Below, piece after piece: positions 21,938 to 35,001 of a stretch of DNA of 64,000 nt; position 1 is the first letter of the stretch; every line of letters begins with the position of its first letter. The notes below the pieces were generated by a model. That model was given only the letters and a program-made list of their open reading frames with translations. It was not told the origin of the DNA and made no database searches. The translations under genes and the position numbers were made by a program. The DNA comes from Shinisaurus crocodilurus (Eukaryota > Chordata > Lepidosauria > Squamata > Shinisauridae), in the NCBI GenBank assembly GCA_021292165.1, contig CM037878.1:193997118-194061117 (forward strand), given 5' to 3'.

Positions 21938-24125
21938 TGTTCACATTAGGACTGAGGGCTCAGCTAAAGGCCCATTGTGTGCCTTCTAAATCTGTGTTCT
22001 GTAGTAGTATTCATAATATGAAATAACTGTGGGATTTAAATGGGTTTTCCTGGCCTCCACGTGCCTACTGCTACCTGAGATTCAGAAATCCACTATTTCC
22101 CCTCATAAATAGACATCATTCAGGTGCCCCATGAAATGCATAGCTGACTGTGGCAGCCCCGTATTCTGTGAGTTTCTCTCTTTTCCCTACAGGAAAGGCA
22201 CTTTCTTCTCTTCCTTCTCCACCGCCGCTACCACCATCACCATCTTCTTCCCTGAGCCTGGATGACTACCTGGAAAAGTAATTACCCTAGCCTATGTGTC
22301 AACAGTCAGCCCTTCACACACACACCAGTCTCTGAATATCTGGCTGCTGAACCATTTGCCCTCCTGCAAAATTTAAGAAGTTGAATTATTTTTGCAGATT
22401 ATTTTTTTATTCTTTTGCCAACAGATTTGCCTAGATTCCGGTAAGAAGCAAAATCCTGACATAACACAGAAAACGAAGAAAGATTAATAGGAAGGCCTTA
22501 AACCACATAGGCATAAAGTGGAGATTCAAGGAGGTAACAACTGCATCCCACTAATCTAGTAAAGAAAAGGATTAAAAAAAAAAAAACTACACTCCTTGGC
22601 AACACCTTTAGAAGGATGTCAGCACCATTAAATGTTCTTGCTATATAATTTGTAGAAAGGTTTAGGGTTGTTTTTTTTGTTATTACCAGCTTAAAATCAA
22701 TCATGTCATTCTGAAGACTAAAATTACTAATTTATTCACTTAAATCTTTCTTAATTAGCCTGTAGAGTAACACCTTAATAATGCTAGTTTAAATTCAAAT
22801 TACATTTTCAATAGTTAGCCCCCCCCCCAAAAAAAAACCCACCCCACAACCCAATAAGAATTTTTTTAAAAAAATAGGAACACACAGTTCAGCTATCAAT
22901 TTGTGGGAGTAGAATTAAAGAATGGATTTGATTTTGCAAGTGGTTCAACTTCAACCTATAGCTTGAAGCTAGGGAAACATCTGAGCATATGCTTAACACA
23001 ATATGTAAGACACCATGGATCAGCACTTCATGTCGTCCTCACAACTGCAATAAATACACATAATGGTAAATTACTGATACTGATGAAGCTTTGATGGGCC
23101 CAATTCATTTTGTTTTCAAGCCAAGGTAGCAAAATCTACACACATCAACACTGACATTATAAGCCATAAGGCAAACTGGAAAAAAGTGATTAAAAATGAA
23201 TTTTCAAAGGCAAAAGGTACATAGGGACAATGCACTCTCTGCCTTTTTTGAAGGCAACAGCCCACCAGACATTGAGTTAAAAGTTCTTCTCAAAGTTATA
23301 TGTAGATTTTTGGCAGGGTATGTTTAAAGGACAGCCCTAAAATTGAATTTTATATCTGGTCGGTGTAAGAATTTGGGGCTATAAATTTTCACAGTTTGCC
23401 CAATTTGGTCCCCAGAGGGTTCAAAATGTTGAAAAAATAATTTGTGGAAGCATCATGGAAAAGATGCAGAATGTATAAAACATGTGGGAATAAATCCTGT
23501 TTTTCAAATGTTTTAGGAATAAAATAGCTCCTAGAACCCCAAGGTCTGCAAATTATACACCAAAATTAATCTATTTATTCAGCTATCAGAAACTATGCGA
23601 GAATTATGTCTCTCCTTTCACCTTGGTGCACACTACTGAATATGATTGCTAGGGCAAAATATTACCACCACCCCTTTTCTACCAGCGGCAACATTCACAG
23701 TGCTACATGTGATGTGGCCTCCATTTTCACTCCATGTGAAGTTATTGGAGAGTGAATGTATGATTAACATTTCAGAACAATTTATTTAAGAATAAGGACA
23801 GTTAGTGGCTCCTTCTGTGGGGATGAACTTTGCTAAAATTGAGACAAATTTTGAGGCTTTATAAAAAGCAAAGAATAAAACATTCCTATAACCTTCTTAC
23901 TTGCAGGACAGTCTGTGAAAAAGTTTAACCCAAGGTCCAGATTTTGTATTGCCTACAAAAAAAAATAATTTTAAAAAATGCATTCACTGGGGCTTTGCCA
24001 CAATATAATAATGGGTCTCACTTTACTGCTATATTTTCACAATGGCGCATGTCTAAATTGATTGAGCAGAGAGAGAAGTTTGGATGAGAATGTGGAAGGC
24101 AAACCCTCAAACAACTGCTGCCACC
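21938..24125. other. Unassigned A/T-rich DNA
   Basis: No exon, RNA gene or repeat recognised beyond short homopolymer runs (near 22568 and 22820). Confidence 0.4.
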
Positions 24126-24261
24126 TGGGTTTGGATGACATGACAAACCATAGCAACTCCCACTGAGGATTGACTATTCAAAATGGCTGCTGTCATGCAC
24201 TGCAACCCACTGTGGCTTAAATAAGCCATGGTGGGCTGCATTGATTGTGCAAACTGGCCAT
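24126..24261. mobile_element. MITE fragment with GGCTTAAATAAGCCATGG core
   Basis: Contains GGGTTTGGATGACATGACAA and the small palindrome GGCTTAAATAAGCC. The same phrases occur at 25936-26110 and 37912-38157. The L2 fragment starts at its right border. Confidence 0.5.
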
Positions 24262-24976
24262 AGCCTAGCTACAATTATCCATATTCTCATAACCTCACAT
24301 CTGGATTACTGCAATGCATTATACATGGGACTGCCTTTGAAAATGGTCCAGAAACTTCAGCTGGTTCAAAATAGGGGAGCAAGACTGTTCACGGGACTGA
24401 GCAACGTGATCATATTATGCCAGTATTTTTCCATCTGCGCTGGCTGCCAGTCCATGTCCAGGTCCACTTCAAATTGTTGGTATTAACATTCAAAGCCCTG
24501 CACAGCTTGGGGACAGGTTACCCGAAGGATTGTCTCCTCCCATATATACCTGCCCAGACTCTTAGATGGTCCTCAGAGGTCCTTCTCCGGGAGCCCCTAC
24601 CAAAGGAAGTTTGGTGGGTGGCTCTAAGAAGAGGGCCTTTTCTGTTGTGGCACCCCTGTTGTGGAATGAGCTTCCCAGAGAGGCTCACCTGACACCTACG
24701 TTGTGCTCCTTTCAGTGCCAACTGAAGACCTTTTTTTATTTTCCAAGGCATTTTAGTCTTTTGCTTTCTGTTGTTTTAAAATCTGTTATTGTATTTTAAA
24801 TCTTTGCACTGCTGCTAGGTTTTATTTTGGCTTTTATTTTTATTTTACATTGTAGTTTTAAACTGTTAAACTTTTATATTGTATTTTACTGTGTTGCATT
24901 TCATGGTTTTAATTATTGTGAACTGTCGAGAGAGCTTTGGCCATTGGGTGGTATAGAAATGTAATAAATAAATAAA
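24262..24976 (+). mobile_element. L2-type LINE 3' fragment, frameshifted
   Basis: The first frame encodes SLATIIHILITSHLDYCNAL, then YMGLPLKMVQKLQLVQN. A second frame has FHLRWLPVHVQVHFKLLVLT, and a third KKRAFSVVAPLLWNELPREA HLTPTLCSF. These are successive blocks of the L2 RT C-terminal region, so at least two indels separate them. The 3' UTR ends with AGAGAGCTTTGGCCATTGGG and an (AAAT)n tail at about 24963-24976. Confidence 0.88.
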
Positions 24977-25935
24977 ACATACTTCTTCTCACACCACAGA
25001 CACATTTCTGGTTGTGGAGTATTTTAACTCCAGGTTACCATGGAAAATTGCTTGGGGTAGTAATGCTGCCACAAACACATTTGTGTATATTTTTATGGGT
25101 TTTAGATGAGAGTTTAAGTTCCACTTAAATTATTCAATTGAAATGCAAGTTAGCTGCAACTACTATAATTTAATTTGGGGCCAGTATTGGGCCCACACTG
25201 CAGGATAAAACCCTTTAGTCAACTGCAACAATTGCTTGTTTCTGCACTGAATCCAACATTTCTTTCTCTCCCCAACGCTGAACAATCCAGAAAGAATGGG
25301 AAAAAGAAACAAACAAATGAGTGAACAAACATGTTCTAGTGATTTCTAGCGTTGAAATACCAGGCAATTTCTAGGAATAAGTTTCCTGGGTATCCTGTAT
25401 GCTTTTTGAAAACATGAGGAAATCACATCCCTCCTCTGAATATTTTCTTCTAGTGTGAAATCTTTATATGCATCACTTATTTTCTGCTCAAGTCGCCTAA
25501 CATTATGTTACACAATGCACATAATCCAAATTATCTTGAAGCAGTGACACCCAAAGTGTCGTATTGTGTATAGGAGTAAAGAGAAACCCGTTCGCATTGT
25601 GGGAAGAACCAAGCCCCAGATCATAATGAAACTGACTGCAAACCTGCAAGTTACCCGATTTGCAATAGAGCAAAATTATACACTTTCACTTTCTCTCAAA
25701 ACACTAGAACTCACAGTAATCCAATAACATTGATTTGTGCTATATTCAGTACAACAACAAAAGAAATGCTTCTTCAGGCAGCACATAAAAACCTCTATAA
25801 TTCAGTTATATTGGCCATGTGAGTAAAACTAGAACCACCATGTTTAGAGGCAAACAATATGGCTACCAACATCATGCCTTTCTTGTGAATTTCCCAGAGG
25901 CTACTACTCGATGGCCACTGCTGTAGACAGAGATC
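24977..25935. other. Unassigned DNA
   Basis: No gene or repeat recognised. Confidence 0.4.
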
Positions 25936-26110
25936 TGGTTTGCATGATACGGCAACCCATTGTGGGTAACTAGCCAGGGTGGGTTGTCATGTCATCCAAA
26001 CCCAGACTGCTTCCTGCAGGGTGGCTTGCATTTTTTCAAACAAGCCATCCTGAAAACCCTATGGGCTGTTCTAGGGGGTGTTTTACCTATGGTGGGTTGT
26101 CATATCATCA
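25936..26110. mobile_element. MITE related to those at 24126 and 37912
   Basis: GGTTTGCATGATACGGCAAC CCA opens it. GGTGGGTTGTCATGTCATCC AAACCCAG and later GGTGGGTTGTCATATCATCA GAACC repeat the same words, in part as inverted arms. Borders are approximate. Confidence 0.5.
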
Positions 26111-26267
26111 GAACCTGGGTGATCAGAAGTGACGAGTGAGCTGCTCGGCAAGAGGGGCAAAAAAGACCTTGCCGTCTTGGCCATCTCACTGTGCCACCGC
26201 CAGTGACAGCCTCTCTGAAGTGCCCCAGCGGCACGTTTAAATTTAAATAAATAAATCTTCAGTAGGC

Positions 26268-26398
26268 TGGATCCAGACTAAGTTAGTCACACTTAGCTCC
26301 CACTGAAATCAATGTGGCATACGTTGCTCATGATTACTTTACACATTGATTTCAATAGGACCTAAGTGTGACTAACCTACTCTGTATCCAACCCAATA
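26268..26398. mobile_element. Palindromic MITE, about 130 bp
   Basis: The left arm (GGCTGGATCCAGACTAAGTT AGTCACACTTAG, then CACTGAAATCAATGTG) pairs with the right arm (CACATTGATTTCAATAGG, CTAAGTGTGACTAACCTACTC, ATCCAACCC), leaving a loop of about 25 bp. No coding capacity. Confidence 0.8.
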
Positions 26399-27434
26399 TT
26401 TTTGTGCGCTACAAGATAGGTTATTGTTGTATATGCTACTAAACCATTGTTTCTGATATAATAATTATAATTATGTATGTATTTAGAATTATTTGTAGAT
26501 TGCATTTAAGGGTAGAACTTTATAATAACAGTAGTAGTAGTAATATCTACATGCTTTGTTCTTGAAACATGTTTTCTTCCATAAACATAATACTATAAAT
26601 AAAAGCTAATAAATTATTATTATTTTTAAAGATATATATTTCCTTTGTATTAGCCCTGTCTGGGGGAATTCTGATGCAGTCTTTCCCTCATCTCTATAAT
26701 TAATCTACAAACAAAATGGTATGTCAGTAGAAACAATAGAACAGAATCTCTTATCTCAGTACACAATGCAGGCAGACATAAAAGCACAGAGCTAAACAGA
26801 AGTGGTGTACCTAAGCCACATCTGGTATATAAAGGAATATGGCTGTGGGAAGTCCAAATAAATGAGGTGTTACTTTGTTTACAAATTCAAAGGCAAGCAT
26901 GGCAGAACACTATAATGGTCAAATAGCCCAAAAATGCTGTAAAGAGATCTGTGTATGCACTTCCATATAGTGCATTCTTCAGTGCTCATGTTTAGAGTAG
27001 AACAAGTCTGCCTTTGAAATGCACACTCCCTTTTTTAGAAAAAGCAGTATGGTGCCATAGGCAGAAGAGGGAGAACAGAAACAGCTTTCCCATTTTCTAT
27101 TGCCTAGCAATAGTTCAGTATTGATCTCCATTATTTGTGGAACTTTGCAGGTGACAATACAATGCTAAGCTGTAAAGTGGAAGCATTCCCAGAGCTTTAC
27201 TGCTTCACAGCATCACCTCTTCTTGAGAATCTGGCATCTCTAAGTTAAGAAATGGAAGCTACTGCATACTCCAGGATCTGGAAGCATGTTCTCCCCTCAA
27301 CCACGACAACACTGATAAAATTGCCCCCTTCCAGGACTGTTAGCTTGTTGGTTCAGCCCTAGTTCCTTTACAATTGTCCCATGAAATCTGGCTACAGTCC
27401 TGACTCCGTATGCATGGAGAACATCATGCAGAAA
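26399..27434. other. Unassigned DNA
   Basis: No gene or repeat recognised. A short (AGT)n run lies near 26530. Confidence 0.4.
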
Positions 27435-28222
27435 GGCTTCGGAACACAGGAAACTGCCTGCCTTAGACCAAGTCAGACCATTGGACAGGGCCGGCGCTAC
27501 CGCTAGGCCAACTAGGCGGTTGCCTAGGGCGCGCGGCTGAAGAGGGCGCGGAAACGCTGCGCTCCTCTTCGCTGCTGCTGCGCCGCCCCCGCCAGGCCTC
27601 CGCCGCCGCTGCGCCGTCCCCGCCAGGCCTCCGCCTCCCCCGCCAAGCCTCCGCCTCCCCCGCCAGGCCTCCGCCTCCCCACCCTCCTGCCTGCCGCCGC
27701 CACGCCTCCCCCCGCCCACCCGCTCGCTCGCTCGCTGCCGCTGCACCTCCCACCGCCATCGCCACCCCCCCAACCCCCCCATCACCTACCTTCATCGCGT
27801 CGCTTCCGGAGCCCCGCCCGCGTTGTTTTGGCGGGAGGAACCAGGGCAACAGGGCTTAAACAGCCCTGTTGCCATGGTTTCCCCGGGCAAAAAACAGCGC
27901 GGGGGTCCCGTCGCGTCACTTCAGGAGCAGCAGCAGCAGCCGCAGCAGCAGCCGCAGAAGCAGCAGCCGCCGCCGCCGCCGCCACCAGGGCGGGGGGGGA
28001 GGTAGGTTGGTGGTGGCGGCGCAGGGTTTTTGTTTTTTTTGCTTTGGAGAGGGGGGGGCGCTAAATATTTTTTTGCCTGGGGCGCCAAACTGCCCTGCAC
28101 CGGTCCTGCCATTGGACCATATCATTCAGTGCTGCATTTCCCAGCTCTATCTACAGGTGCCGGGGACTGAACCTGGCACCTTCTGCATGCAAAGCATGAG
28201 TTCTCCCACTGAGCTACCACCT
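27435..28222 (-). repeat. SINE family B, split by a hAT insertion
   Basis: Read on minus, the head (AGCTCAGTGGGAGAACTCAT, B-box-like GGTTCAGTCCCC) starts near 28210 and the body runs to 28117. The tail (TCTGACTTGGTCTAAGGCAG) resumes left of 27486. Between them sits a 623-bp hAT element with an 8-bp duplication of SINE sequence. The SINE was therefore present before the hAT. Confidence 0.9.
27486..28108. mobile_element. GC-rich non-autonomous hAT element, 623 bp
   Basis: Ends CAGGGCCGGCGC and, reversed from 28108, CAGGACCGGTGC are hAT-type terminal inverted repeats. CCATTGGA flanks both sides exactly (27478-27485 and 28109-28116). The interior is CpG-rich with long CCG- and CAG-like triplet stretches and a central inverted repeat (ACCAGGGCAACAGGGCT with its partner AGCCCTGTTGCCATGGT near 27839-27877). 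Open frames on both strands are low-complexity Ala/Pro/Gly/Gln readings with no transposase motif and are not genes. It would look like a CpG island to an automatic search. Confidence 0.93.
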
Positions 28223-29244
28223 TTCCCAGTGCTTCCTGTAACAATGGTGCAGCAGAAACCCTCCTACTGCCATGCTACAGAGGGGTCAAGTGCACAGAAA
28301 GGCATAAGATTAGATGCCTAGGGTCCACTCCTCCTTGCAACCCACTTGTATTCAGGCCTCCATCCACAGGCAACTCTGATCTAAAGCAGGAGCAAGCTTA
28401 GTGTTGAGTGGAACATTGGAGTGCCTTTGGTTGCATGAACCTATCCTGGTGCATCGGTGTGCATTTTCATGGCCACATAATGATAGGCAGATGCATTATT
28501 ATAATATGCATTATTGCCATGGGAAGCTTTTCTTGGCTTTCTCATGTGGATGTGAAGAAGTGCCAGAGTTACTGGATTAACTTGCGTATGTTGCAGTCTC
28601 CATAGCCAGATTCATTTTTTGTATTGCCCAAATGGAGAAAGCAGCCTCAGAATGCATTCTGGAATCAGAAGACATACAAGAGCACAAAGGGAAGGGGAAA
28701 AGGAAGAAAGGAATGTAGTTAAATAAAGGCTGTTTTTGTATAGCAACAGTGTTATGGTCTAAGTACTGTTAGACTGTCAAGAATATCAATGTGCTCAACT
28801 ATTATCTCTGTGGAATACATCACTTTGTTTGTATTGTAGGCTTTTCATTTTTCAAAATGTCACCTTCTGCATGTGGAGATAGACTGCCCATATATACACA
28901 AAATCCAGTGATTTGTGTGCTATTCATTTCTTAAGCAGTAGATCATAATGAGATAACAACTGGAAATGCATTAACTATCTTGCATCCAAGTAAAGCTTTA
29001 AGGTCAGCCTTTATTTAACTATGGCAACGCGAAAGGTTTGCTTGTGTTTTAATGCAGGTTTCACACATCACTAAATGCAGTGGCTATGTAAACAAGTAAT
29101 AGGTTCTTTCTCATTTTTGAAGGCTAAATCCAGCTACAGTTAAGCAGTGTTTAATCTCATGGCTTTCAAACGGAGAATTTTAAACATAGGTTCAACTCTC
29201 CAAGTGGAACAAATGGGACTTAGAAGTGTTCTATTACTTATTTA
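28223..29244. other. Unassigned DNA
   Basis: No gene or repeat recognised. Confidence 0.4.
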
Positions 29245-29530
29245 AATATGGGGCAGTATCCTATGCTGCCCATGGACCAGTAGGACCCACTGTTAGCGCA
29301 ATGGGGAGCTAGAAGGTTTTAAAAGCAACCCAAAATAAGTGGAAATGCGCGTTTCTGGATCAGGGCTGGTCAGCGGAGCTCTCAGAAGGGAACTCTGTTG
29401 ACCTGTTCTGATTCAGAAATGAGCATTTCCACTTGTTTCTGGGGTTGCTTTTAGAACCATTCACTCCCTATTCTGCTAGCAGTGGGTCCTGCTGGTGTAT
29501 TGGAATTAGCGGGAGTGCAGCGGCCCCATG
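29245..29530. mobile_element. Long imperfect palindrome, about 285 bp
   Basis: Outer arms GGACCAGTAGGACCCACTGT and (reversed) the segment CAGTGGGTCCTGCTGGTG pair. Inner arms AAAAGCAACCCAAAATAAGT GGAAATGCGC and GCATTTCCACTTGTTTCTGG GGTTGCTTTT pair. The loop is about 40 bp near 29380. This is the shape of a foldback MITE; the family is unknown. Confidence 0.8.
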
Positions 29531-31498
29531 GGATCTTGCCCATTGTTACTCGTCCTCAGGGTTGAGCAAGATGTAGACTCAGATAAAAGCATAAATAATT
29601 ACTACTGCAAACTAGTTAAACAGTACCGCTCTTGTTGGCTGAAGATTCGATCCAGATTCATGCTGGATCAGCTGCACTGATGGAAGTGGAATTCCCCATC
29701 CCCTGCTTCTCACTACAGCCCCTCTAGTGCCCTGAAAGTGCTACACAGACTGTCAGGAGACCCTGTTGAATAGGTGAACTGTAGTGTGTGTGTGCGTGTG
29801 CGTGTGCGTAGTGGGCATAGGGACCTTCCACAAGTGGAGTCCTTCCTTTCATGGAATCCACCCCTTATTATTACAGGAATATTCAAAAAGTACAATAAAA
29901 TTCAAGTTGTATATAAGAATCTCAAAAGGACAAAAATTGTACATGAGTTTCTCAAGTTTGTTTGGTCACATACCTGATGTTAAAGCGCCAAGGCCTCAAA
30001 TTGTTCTACATTCTGCTTAATACATTTTGTATTTCATTTCAGCATCTATAGGAATGCCTATCCAATTTCTGACATATTTTATGGAACATAACATTTCTCA
30101 AGAAACCTTTTTACTGTTCCCATTCACCACTGATGGTAGATGTTAATAGTAACAGCAGGAGTAGCTGACATAGAGAATATTTTAAAGCCCCTGTTTTGTA
30201 GAATAAGCATTCCTGCATGTTTTTGGTGCAAAGATGCCTCCTTGACCTATAAAAACTGTACCATGTTTTCAGTTGTCAAAACATAGAGGTAGCTAATGGG
30301 CCACTCTGATAAGGCAGAGGAAGAATGGGCCCTTTCCCACATTTATTTCTTTTCTTTTTTTCATCCTCTCCTGGCCTTCTACAGGCAATAAAACACATAA
30401 CAAACCTTTTTCTGTAAGTGCAGAAGTTTTAGGGGTTTTATTTCACCAAAATCTATGCTTTAACAAGGAAGGTGTTACCACGCTTTCCTTATAGGCCAGG
30501 CTGGCTGTTGAACTAAATGCATATTGTGAAGGATGTGCAAAGGGTCAAGATGAGCACTGCTGGTTTTTCTGCTATTCTTTAAGTGGTTTTTAAACTTTAC
30601 TTTAGGCTGTGGAACTATAGTATTGTATGGATTGAGAAAAGAGCAGAAAATTGCCTAGCCTGTTCCCATTCATCTCACATTGAGACAAGAATGTCCATAA
30701 GTAACACACCGAAGAAACAGAGAAGACAAAACTATTTATCTCCAACAAGCTGTTAAGATTTTCTATTTGCATCCAGAGAGAATTACAAATAACTCATTTG
30801 TAAGAATGGATGCAATGCCCAGTGGGCCCCGCAGCCAATGCTCATTAGACAACTGTGGAAATGTAGGCTGAGTAACAAGTGTTGGCTGTGGAACTGCGTT
30901 GGGTATTGGATCCATGTCATGTGAATGGAGAAAGTCAGTGCATATACTGGAAAAACAACTGGAACCACCCTTACAACACAATTTTTGCAATGTTTACTCA
31001 GATGTAAGACCCAGTTATTTCTATAATCAGCTTTGTCTTTAGCTATAGCGAAAATGTTACTTCAGGAATTAGGTCACTAAAATCATGCAGTGGGCAGCTT
31101 CTGCTACTACTTCTGCTTCTTTTTAAGCACTAATATATGTAGGTTCAAGAAGAAATATCGGTGAGAGGATAGATTTATTTGATACAACCCAACTCCTTGT
31201 TGTTCAGAAATAAGTTCAATTGTAAGCAGTGGTATCACATATAAATGGATGGAGAGAAAGTGAGAAACAATAGTTTCTCACAATTGAATTGAATTTTGTC
31301 TATATTCAAGCACTATACCTTGCTTCTTCCTTGATGAATTGAAAGTTGTTGCATAGGAGAACTAGTGCATATGATACGCTGTTCCCAAAACCCACACCTG
31401 GCAGCTTGGCAACTTACTCAGGAGGTCCTTGAGATAAAGTGCTGGTTTACATGTTATAAATATAATTTGGTGTGTGCTTGGGGTGGGGAGGTTGGGGT
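29531..31498. other. Unassigned DNA
   Basis: No exon recognised. A short (GT)n-like run lies near 29788. Confidence 0.4.
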
Positions 31499-31506
31499 AC
31501 TTAGAG

Positions 31507-32230
31507 CAGAGGTGGGGAACCTATTTTGGCCTGAGGGCCACATCCACACCAAGAAGGGATGTCAGGGGCCACATGCCAGCGGCAGGCAGGGCCATAGCTA
31601 CCCTATCTTATAGGGTAGGTGCATAGGAAGGACACTCTCCTTCCTATGCAGCTTCCATTTACATACACCACATCCCACCATTCATACTACACACACAGCA
31701 TTATCCAGACAGACATATATACACCTTTACACACACACAGCATTCCTCAGGAGCTGGTTCTGTGCATGCCATATATTTGAGAAAAGCAAGAGGCATGCAC
31801 AGCTGGCCTCCTCAGGAGCCATCCCTGTTCCAGGTGCCCCAAAGTGGCAGCTCCCTCTGAAGTACACTCTGTGCACCCCTTGCCTTCCCTGGCAGGAAAG
31901 GTGAGCGGTTTGCAGATCCTCTGGGAACCATTGCTTCGAGGCGCCTGGAGCACCTCAAAGGGATGGCTCCCTCAGAAGCAGCTCCACACATCCTTCTCCT
32001 TTCCCTGGAGCACTTCCATGTTACATCAGCAGTTTCTGGGGTAGCAATCTAGTCTCCCGAACGTCTCAGAATTTGTTGCCATTCCAGGAATTGCCAATGC
32101 AATATGGGGGCACTCCAGCAAAAAGAAGATGAAAAGTAACGGTGGGTGTGGGATCAAAAAGAAGGTGTTCCCAAAAGGAAAGTCCTCATGGGCCAGATTA
32201 GGCCAGTAGGCAGGTAATTCCCCATGGCTG
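31507..32230. mobile_element. Possible hAT-type element, about 720 bp
   Basis: The left end CAGAGGTGGGGAACCTATTT TGGCC and the right end, reversed, CAGCCATGGGGAATTACCTG share CAG--TGGGGAA. The 8-bp flanks agree poorly (ACTTAGAG, GTTTATGG), so the borders or the pairing may be wrong. No transposase motif seen. Confidence 0.35.
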
Positions 32231-32516
32231 GTTTATGGCAACATAATTGCCACAGCAAACATGAAGAGCCATTACACGTTGTAATATGTACCTCATAATA
32301 GTAGAACTCAAGTTTGATGCTACATCACTTCCCTCTTTGGTGCTTGTAATTGCATGGCTTTCTCATAGTCTATGCATGCACCAATAGTTTTGGAACTTGC
32401 CAATGGTAACGGCCAGTCCCACCTTCTAATCATGACCACAGTAGTTTTATTTGCTCACTTATTCATTGTTGTTTTAATAAGCCAAAGAATGTGTGCATTT
32501 CCATACATTAAAACCC

Positions 32517-32583
32517 TTTATTTATTTATTTATTTCCTATACCGCCCCACAGCCAAAGCTCTCTGGGCGGTTCCCAAGCTTTC
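32517..32583 (-). repeat. L2-type 3' tail fragment
   Basis: (TTTA)n followed by CCTATACCGCCCCACAGCCA AAGCTCTCTGGGCGG is the reverse complement of the L2 3' end seen at 35298. Confidence 0.8.
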
Positions 32584-34861
32584 ATTTCAGTGGAATTTAA
32601 GCATGCCTAAATTGTTTTTACATTGGGACTTCTTTTGGTCAGCAGCTGGACAGGGGGGAAAAGACAGCAAACCAGAGAACTAAACATCTGTTTTGGATGC
32701 AGTAGCAAATAAGTCTTCAGGATAGGATACAAGGAACTGATATGAGAGGTTTGCTCTCTGAAATCTCTCAACAACAAACAAGAATGAGCAATCCAATGAT
32801 TTTTTAAAAAATAAATACATACATAGGAATTAAAAGAACAATGTACACATTCAGGGCCCACGTATCATTGCTTCTTGCCTGTAGTTGACAAGAAAAGTCA
32901 GCAAATGAATCCTTTACCTCACTTGCTACGCTTACTGTAAAATTGCTCTTCCAGCCATAAAATGGCATTTAGTGTGGCTGGGATATTGAAGGCTTTGGAT
33001 CTTCCTTTTGTGCTGCCCTCATGGTTTTCTTTTTACTTTCTGTAGAAGTGTTTTGCACATCATTTCATATATGCGTGCATATCTTCCTCTGAATTAACTC
33101 ATGCTGAAACACACACACACACAGTGACTTTGAGACAGTGTCATCCTGCCCAGGAGCTGACAGGACCTGAGGACATTCAGCTCTCTAAAGATTTGTGCTT
33201 CACATGGGAGACTGTGCTGAATGCCTAGTGTGTCACAATGACCTCTTTTAATACTGATGATTGGTCCCTGAAACAGCATGCCTGATAGAAGGACTCAGAA
33301 GGATTGGCTGTGGAATGGATTTACCTGCTGCACCGTATGATGCACCCTTGATCAGAAATGTAGACATCTTGCAGTTAGTGCAATTCAACCCCAGGACAAC
33401 AGTTAGATCAGACAAATACTGCATCATCCCAATCCGGTGCCAAGTTTCATGTTTCCCCCCCTAAAAACTAGGACTATGTAAAGTATAAAAATTGTGGGTT
33501 ACGATTGATGGCATGTTTGGTGTATGGATATTACTTTTTTTTTCGTGAACCATTCAGCAAGTGCAAACTCGCCTTGTTCGGCTCACGCGAGTCTGTTCAC
33601 GAACGTTCTCCTTTTTAGCTCTGTTCGCGCACCATTTGCGAACGCAAAAAAAACAGATCGGTACAACTTGGTGTGCCTGACATGTTTGAAACTAAAGGCT
33701 ATTGAGAGCTCTTTCATACCAGCTTTATGGACTATTCTGTATTCCCCCCCCCCCCAGTTTTATTTCAAAAAGAAAAGTGAGCGAGAGGGGGGGGGACATA
33801 GATGGGCTAAGAAAAGATACTGTCTCTGCTTTCTGAATAACTTGGATTCTGAGGTCAGAACTAGACATATCTATATCTATGCAGCTGGTGCCGAAAACAG
33901 CTCTGTCCTCCCCATCCATCATTTTGTCTAGTAGAGGGTGGGAAACTGCAGGAAGTCTGGGGTCCATTTTGGCCACCCAGACCCCTCACACACACACAGG
34001 CTGCTGGCTACCCAGCAATGCAAAAAAGAAAAAGGATTAGTTTCATTTTTCATTTTGGGGTGTGGGGGCATTGGAGGGTGGACACATGGGTATAGCTTAC
34101 CCATGCTTGGATGTCACAACATTAGATTTTCCTAGGCGTGCTCACATCATGGGCTACTTGTGGAGGGGAGTATAATACACAATTTTATGACATCTGAACA
34201 CAAGTATGCTGCACTGGACATTACAGAAGGATAGGGGATCCAAGCACACAGCTGCTATTTTGGGGTGGCAGCTGTCTGTATATCATCATGTTTGGTTCCA
34301 GCCTGGAGAGTTTACAAAATCATGAATTTAATTTTAATCTGTTTATGCTCTGACAAAAACTACAGTAAAAAAGAAAAGAAAAGAAAGAACTTCTGCATTA
34401 TATGCATCTGAATATCATCCACTCTCTTCCCTCTGCTCTTAGTCACTGATTGAATGAGGAACATCAGAAAATTAGATTACCAAAATATTTGATATAAGAA
34501 GCACTGTAACATAGACACAAACCGTAAAGATGTTTCCCTGGATAAATTGTGTCCTAGAATGCACTCAAAAGTTATATGCAAGTTGACCCGCAGAAGGAAA
34601 TCTCTTTAAACACTGCCCTGGGCAATGGCATGACCTTAAAGCATATTGCAGCTCTAGTAACTTGTTTTGCATTTTATGGAACTGCTTGGAAGGAAGAATA
34701 CTAAAATAAAGAATACAGCCTGGATTAGTAGAACAAAAAAAAAATTCATAACCTAGGGGTGGAGAATATAGTGCTCAATCATTTTGATCTATACATCTTT
34801 ACTCATGTTTATTGGCACGGGAGGTTCTGCTCTACATTCCCTTGTTTACTCTGGTGGCATC
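32584..34861. other. Unassigned DNA
   Basis: No gene recognised. A CpG-containing island near 33550-33650 (GTTCACGAACG, TTTGCGAACGC) resembles hAT-type sequence with GTTCG words, but its ends could not be placed. Confidence 0.4.
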
Positions 34862-34869
34862 TGCTAGGG

Positions 34870-35001
34870 CAGAAGTGGGCAAATTGTGGCCCTCCAGATG
34901 TTTTGGACTACAATTCCCATGATCCCTCACCATTGGCTATGCTGGCTAGGACTGATGGGAGTTGTTGTAACATCAAGAGGGTCACAAGTTGTCCATCCCT
35001 T
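34870..35001. mobile_element. 132-bp palindromic hAT-type MITE
   Basis: The left end CAGAAGTGGGCAAATTGTGG CCCTCCAGATGTT pairs with the reversed right end (GGATGGACAACTTGTGACCC TC). The centre has ACTACAATTCCCATGAT. Flanks TGCTAGGG (34862-34869) and TGCTAGGA (35002-35009) match at 7 of 8. Confidence 0.85.

Noticed and set aside
27297..28321. Several Ala/Gly/Pro/Gln-rich open frames and a CpG-island look
   Set aside because: They lie mostly inside a hAT element with a clear target duplication and read as triplet repeats on both strands. No promoter or gene follows.
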